This document shows positions 62,050-64,000 of a stretch of DNA of 64,000 bases, piece by piece. The translations under genes were made by a program, and so were the position numbers. Source of the stretch: Gilliamella sp. ESL0443 (GTDB lineage Bacteria; Pseudomonadota; Gammaproteobacteria; Enterobacterales; Orbaceae). Each line of letters starts with the position of its first letter. Position 1 is the first letter of the stretch. The notes under the pieces were generated by a model that did no database searches, was not told the origin of the DNA, and saw only the letters and a program-made list of their open reading frames with translations. The stretch spans positions 1-64,000 of the forward strand of contig NZ_CP048263.1 in NCBI RefSeq assembly GCF_019469165.1. The letters are read 5' to 3'.

Positions 62050-62570
62050 TATTGATGACTCCTCTTTTTCCATTCGGAATAGTTTTTGTGATTTAATATT
62101 TTTTCAAAATAAAGGGTAGTGTGATCACTGGTTAAATTTACTTGCCCTATTTGTTGATATCCTTTTTTGCGATATATATTGGCTAGCCATGGATGATTGG
62201 CTGCTGTACCTAAAGTTACGGCGGGAAGCTTAAGTTGGTTAATTAAAACTTCTTTTTCAACCCAATCCCATAAAGCATTACCATAGCCTTGTCCTTTATA
62301 AATTGGATCTGTTGCAAACCAGCCTAAATGTGGTAATCCATAAGGTCCTGGGTTATTTCCCCATGGAAAACGTATGCTTAAGGTTGATATTAATTTATTG
62401 TCCTTTTCTATTATATAAACTGCATTCGAATCAATATGATGAATTATTTCTTCAGGTTCGACAGTAGCTGCTGCAAAATGAATGCCTAACTGTGACGTAG
62501 CTTGATATGCTCGGTGCAATAATTGTTGATATGCTGGAATATCGGAACAGCTGATTAAGCGAAAATTCAT
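62049..62570 (-). CDS. GNAT-family N-acetyltransferase (YxeL-like)
   Basis: A 173-aa acetyltransferase. Acetyl-CoA motif A is GWFATDPIYKGQGYGNALWD near 84-103 (Q/RxxGxG/A form), followed by motif B with LGTAANHPWLANIYRKKGYQ. It overlaps the lyase stop by four bases (ATGA) and the binding-protein start by one. In the B. subtilis yxe pathway YxeL acetylates S-(2-succino)cysteine before cleavage. The same position beside a lyase and the same importer suggest the same role; the substrate is inferred. Confidence 0.8.
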   Translation of the reverse strand: MNFRLISCSDIPAYQQLLHRAYQATSQLGIHFAAATVEPEEIIHHIDSNAVYIIEKDNKLISTLSIRFPWGNNPGPYGLPHLGWFATDPIYKGQGYGNALWDWVEKEVLINQLKLPAVTLGTAANHPWLANIYRKKGYQQIGQVNLTSDHTTLYFEKILNHKNYSEWKKRSHQ

Positions 62571-63928
62571 AATAATACTCCGCTTTGTTCCGCATATTTG
62601 ATTACTTGGTCGACTTTTTGTGGTGCAGACCCCAGATAATTAATTGGATTTAACCAATTATCAAGTTCAGACTCGGTAAATTGTTCACTTAAACGTGGAT
62701 CATCCAATAGGAGGGATTTAAATGGTCGGTTTTGTTCAAATGCTTGCATAGCATTTTCATAAATTAAATGGTGAGCAGTTTGTTTTCCTAATCGCTTGCC
62801 AATTTCGAACATTATTTTTTCTGATAACAGTAAGCCATTTTGTTTTTTTAAATTAGCTAACATTTGATCAGCATTGACTTTTAATCCTTTTAAAACAGCT
62901 AAAGCGGTTTGAAGTTGTGCTGAAATATAAAGATTAATTTCTGGCAGGGCAATCCATTCTGCCCGCCAGCTCATGGCATCACGTTCATGTTCAACTTTCA
63001 TTGATTCATGAATAAGTGCCACACTTTTTAATAAAGGCGCGGTAAGACTCGCTAAACCTTCTAAGGCGGCTGGATTACGCTTATGAGGCATGGTAGTCGA
63101 ACCAATTTTACCATCAGAAAATGGCTCTTCCACTTCATTAATTTCCGTTCGCATAAGGTTGTAAAATTCGTTACCAATTTTGCCAAGCGAACCGCTAATA
63201 AGAGCAATAACTGATGCGTATTCAGAAAAACGATCTCGTGCAGATTGCCAACCAATATTGGGTGTATTTAGTCCAAGTGAAGTTAATGCACGATTTTCCA
63301 CTTGTGGACCTAATTCACCTATTGATGCATAAGTGCAAATAGCTCCGCTAATATTACCGACTAAAACTCTTTGTTTTATTTCAGATAAACGCTGTAAATG
63401 ACGAACAAACTCGTCTAACCAAACCGCTAATTTAAAACCAAATGTTGTCGGTAATGCTTGCATACCATGGGTGCGACCTACCATGGGTAAATATTGATAT
63501 TGTTTAGCCAACCGTTTTAATTGATGCGCAATTAATTTGGTATCCCGTTCAATTATATCAAATGACTGTTGTATCTGGAGAACAGTTGCGGTATCGACAA
63601 TATCTTGGGTGGTTGCTCCATAATGAATGTATTGACCAGCATCACCTACTTGTTTTTGTAATGCGTTGATTGTTGACATCAGTGAATGTTTCGCTTTGGC
63701 TGCTTCTTGAGCAAGTTGTTCAAGTGATAATTTTGATGCATCAGCTTTGGCAATAATTGCATCAGCAACGTCAGCAGGAATTACACCTAATTCACCTTGA
63801 GCTTTTGCTAAAGCTACTTCTACTTTTACTTGCTTTTCTAAGCGATTTTGTTCAGACCATATTTGGCGCATTTCGCTAGTGCCAAAATTATTGCCTAAAA
63901 TTAAAAAATCTAAAATATGTGATGCCAC
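62567..63928 (-). CDS. Aspartase/fumarase-superfamily lyase, probable S-(2-succino) lyase
   Basis: A 453-aa lyase with the superfamily signature GSTTMPHKRNP near 285-295, the HYGATTQDIVDTA block near 103-115 and VGRTHGMQALP near 150. It resembles the adenylosuccinate lyase/PcaB branch but is not housekeeping PurB of Gammaproteobacteria, whose N-terminus differs. The start is GTG 63928 with GAGGA six bases upstream. It heads an operon with a GNAT enzyme and a polar amino acid importer, the content of yxe clusters in which a 2SL lyase cleaves N-acetyl-S-(2-succino)cysteine to fumarate and N-acetylcysteine. The deacetylase gene may lie beyond the window. Confidence 0.72.
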   Translation of the reverse strand: MASHILDFLILGNNFGTSEMRQIWSEQNRLEKQVKVEVALAKAQGELGVIPADVADAIIAKADASKLSLEQLAQEAAKAKHSLMSTINALQKQVGDAGQYIHYGATTQDIVDTATVLQIQQSFDIIERDTKLIAHQLKRLAKQYQYLPMVGRTHGMQALPTTFGFKLAVWLDEFVRHLQRLSEIKQRVLVGNISGAICTYASIGELGPQVENRALTSLGLNTPNIGWQSARDRFSEYASVIALISGSLGKIGNEFYNLMRTEINEVEEPFSDGKIGSTTMPHKRNPAALEGLASLTAPLLKSVALIHESMKVEHERDAMSWRAEWIALPEINLYISAQLQTALAVLKGLKVNADQMLANLKKQNGLLLSEKIMFEIGKRLGKQTAHHLIYENAMQAFEQNRPFKSLLLDDPRLSEQFTESELDNWLNPINYLGSAPQKVDQVIKYAEQSGVLL

Positions 63929-64000
63929 AAACCGTCCTCAATGAAAATTCAATAAATTGATAGCAATTATTATTAATTATTGATTTAACGTCTAATAGCT

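Noticed and set aside
62567-63928. Annotation as the purine-pathway adenylosuccinate lyase purB
   Set aside because: The N-terminus and context differ from gammaproteobacterial PurB, and the gene is translationally coupled to a GNAT enzyme and an amino acid importer.

Overview
The window is AT-rich gammaproteobacterial chromosome. The gene order tsaE-amidase-mutL-miaA-hfq-hflX-hflK-hflC-purA, fdoGHI-fdhE and dksA-gluQ is close to the enteric one. Very low GC, a pectin-degradation island, and many proteins resembling Enterobacterales and Pasteurellaceae without matching either suggest Orbaceae, most likely a bee-gut Gilliamella. This assignment rests on sequence recollection, not a search.

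Layout. 1-725: non-coding, with a perfect DnaA box and a GATC cluster. 726-2190: hda and a Cof-type HAD phosphatase. 2254-15110: a pectin/oligogalacturonide island holding a GPH transporter, a double-length KdgM-like porin, a pectin acetylesterase, PL1 and PL9 lyases, an RpiB-family isomerase (DhuI type), oligogalacturonate lyase, an SDR dehydrogenase (DhuD type), KdgF and the IclR regulator KdgR. 15117-17195: anmK, tsaC and a solitary tusB. 17307-28017: the tsaE-to-purA housekeeping series, then purT. 28081-33404: a complete rrn operon (16S, tRNA-Glu, 23S, 5S, terminator). 33906-37908: an ABC importer with two tandem substrate-binding paralogues. 37994-43725: formate dehydrogenase-O with fdhE. 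44024-53778: plsB, an NhaC-type permease, rsmB, an HxlR-regulator remnant, serB, radA and ppnN. 54168-57145: an orphan membrane protein, moaA behind a probable Moco riboswitch, and gluQ. 57181-58257: dksA and folK. 58444-63928: a MmgE/PrpD gene facing a lyase-GNAT-ABC operon.

How the genes work together. In the pectin island, exported enzymes deacetylate and cut polygalacturonate. The porin and transporter bring oligomers inward, Ogl and KdgF make and open the unsaturated monomer, and the DhuI/DhuD pair would carry it to KDG; kdgK and kdgA are not in the window. Two identical KdgR-like boxes facing each other across the transporter/porin intergenic region, a third symmetric box and a textbook CRP site before ogl, and a linked kdgR indicate substrate induction with catabolite control. 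The last cluster has the gene content of the yxe-type S-(2-succino)cysteine salvage operons in which an S-(2-succino) lyase replaces the monooxygenase YxeK. This is the most interesting functional assignment in the window. Formate dehydrogenase carries cysteine where the E. coli enzymes have selenocysteine; moaA supplies its molybdenum cofactor.
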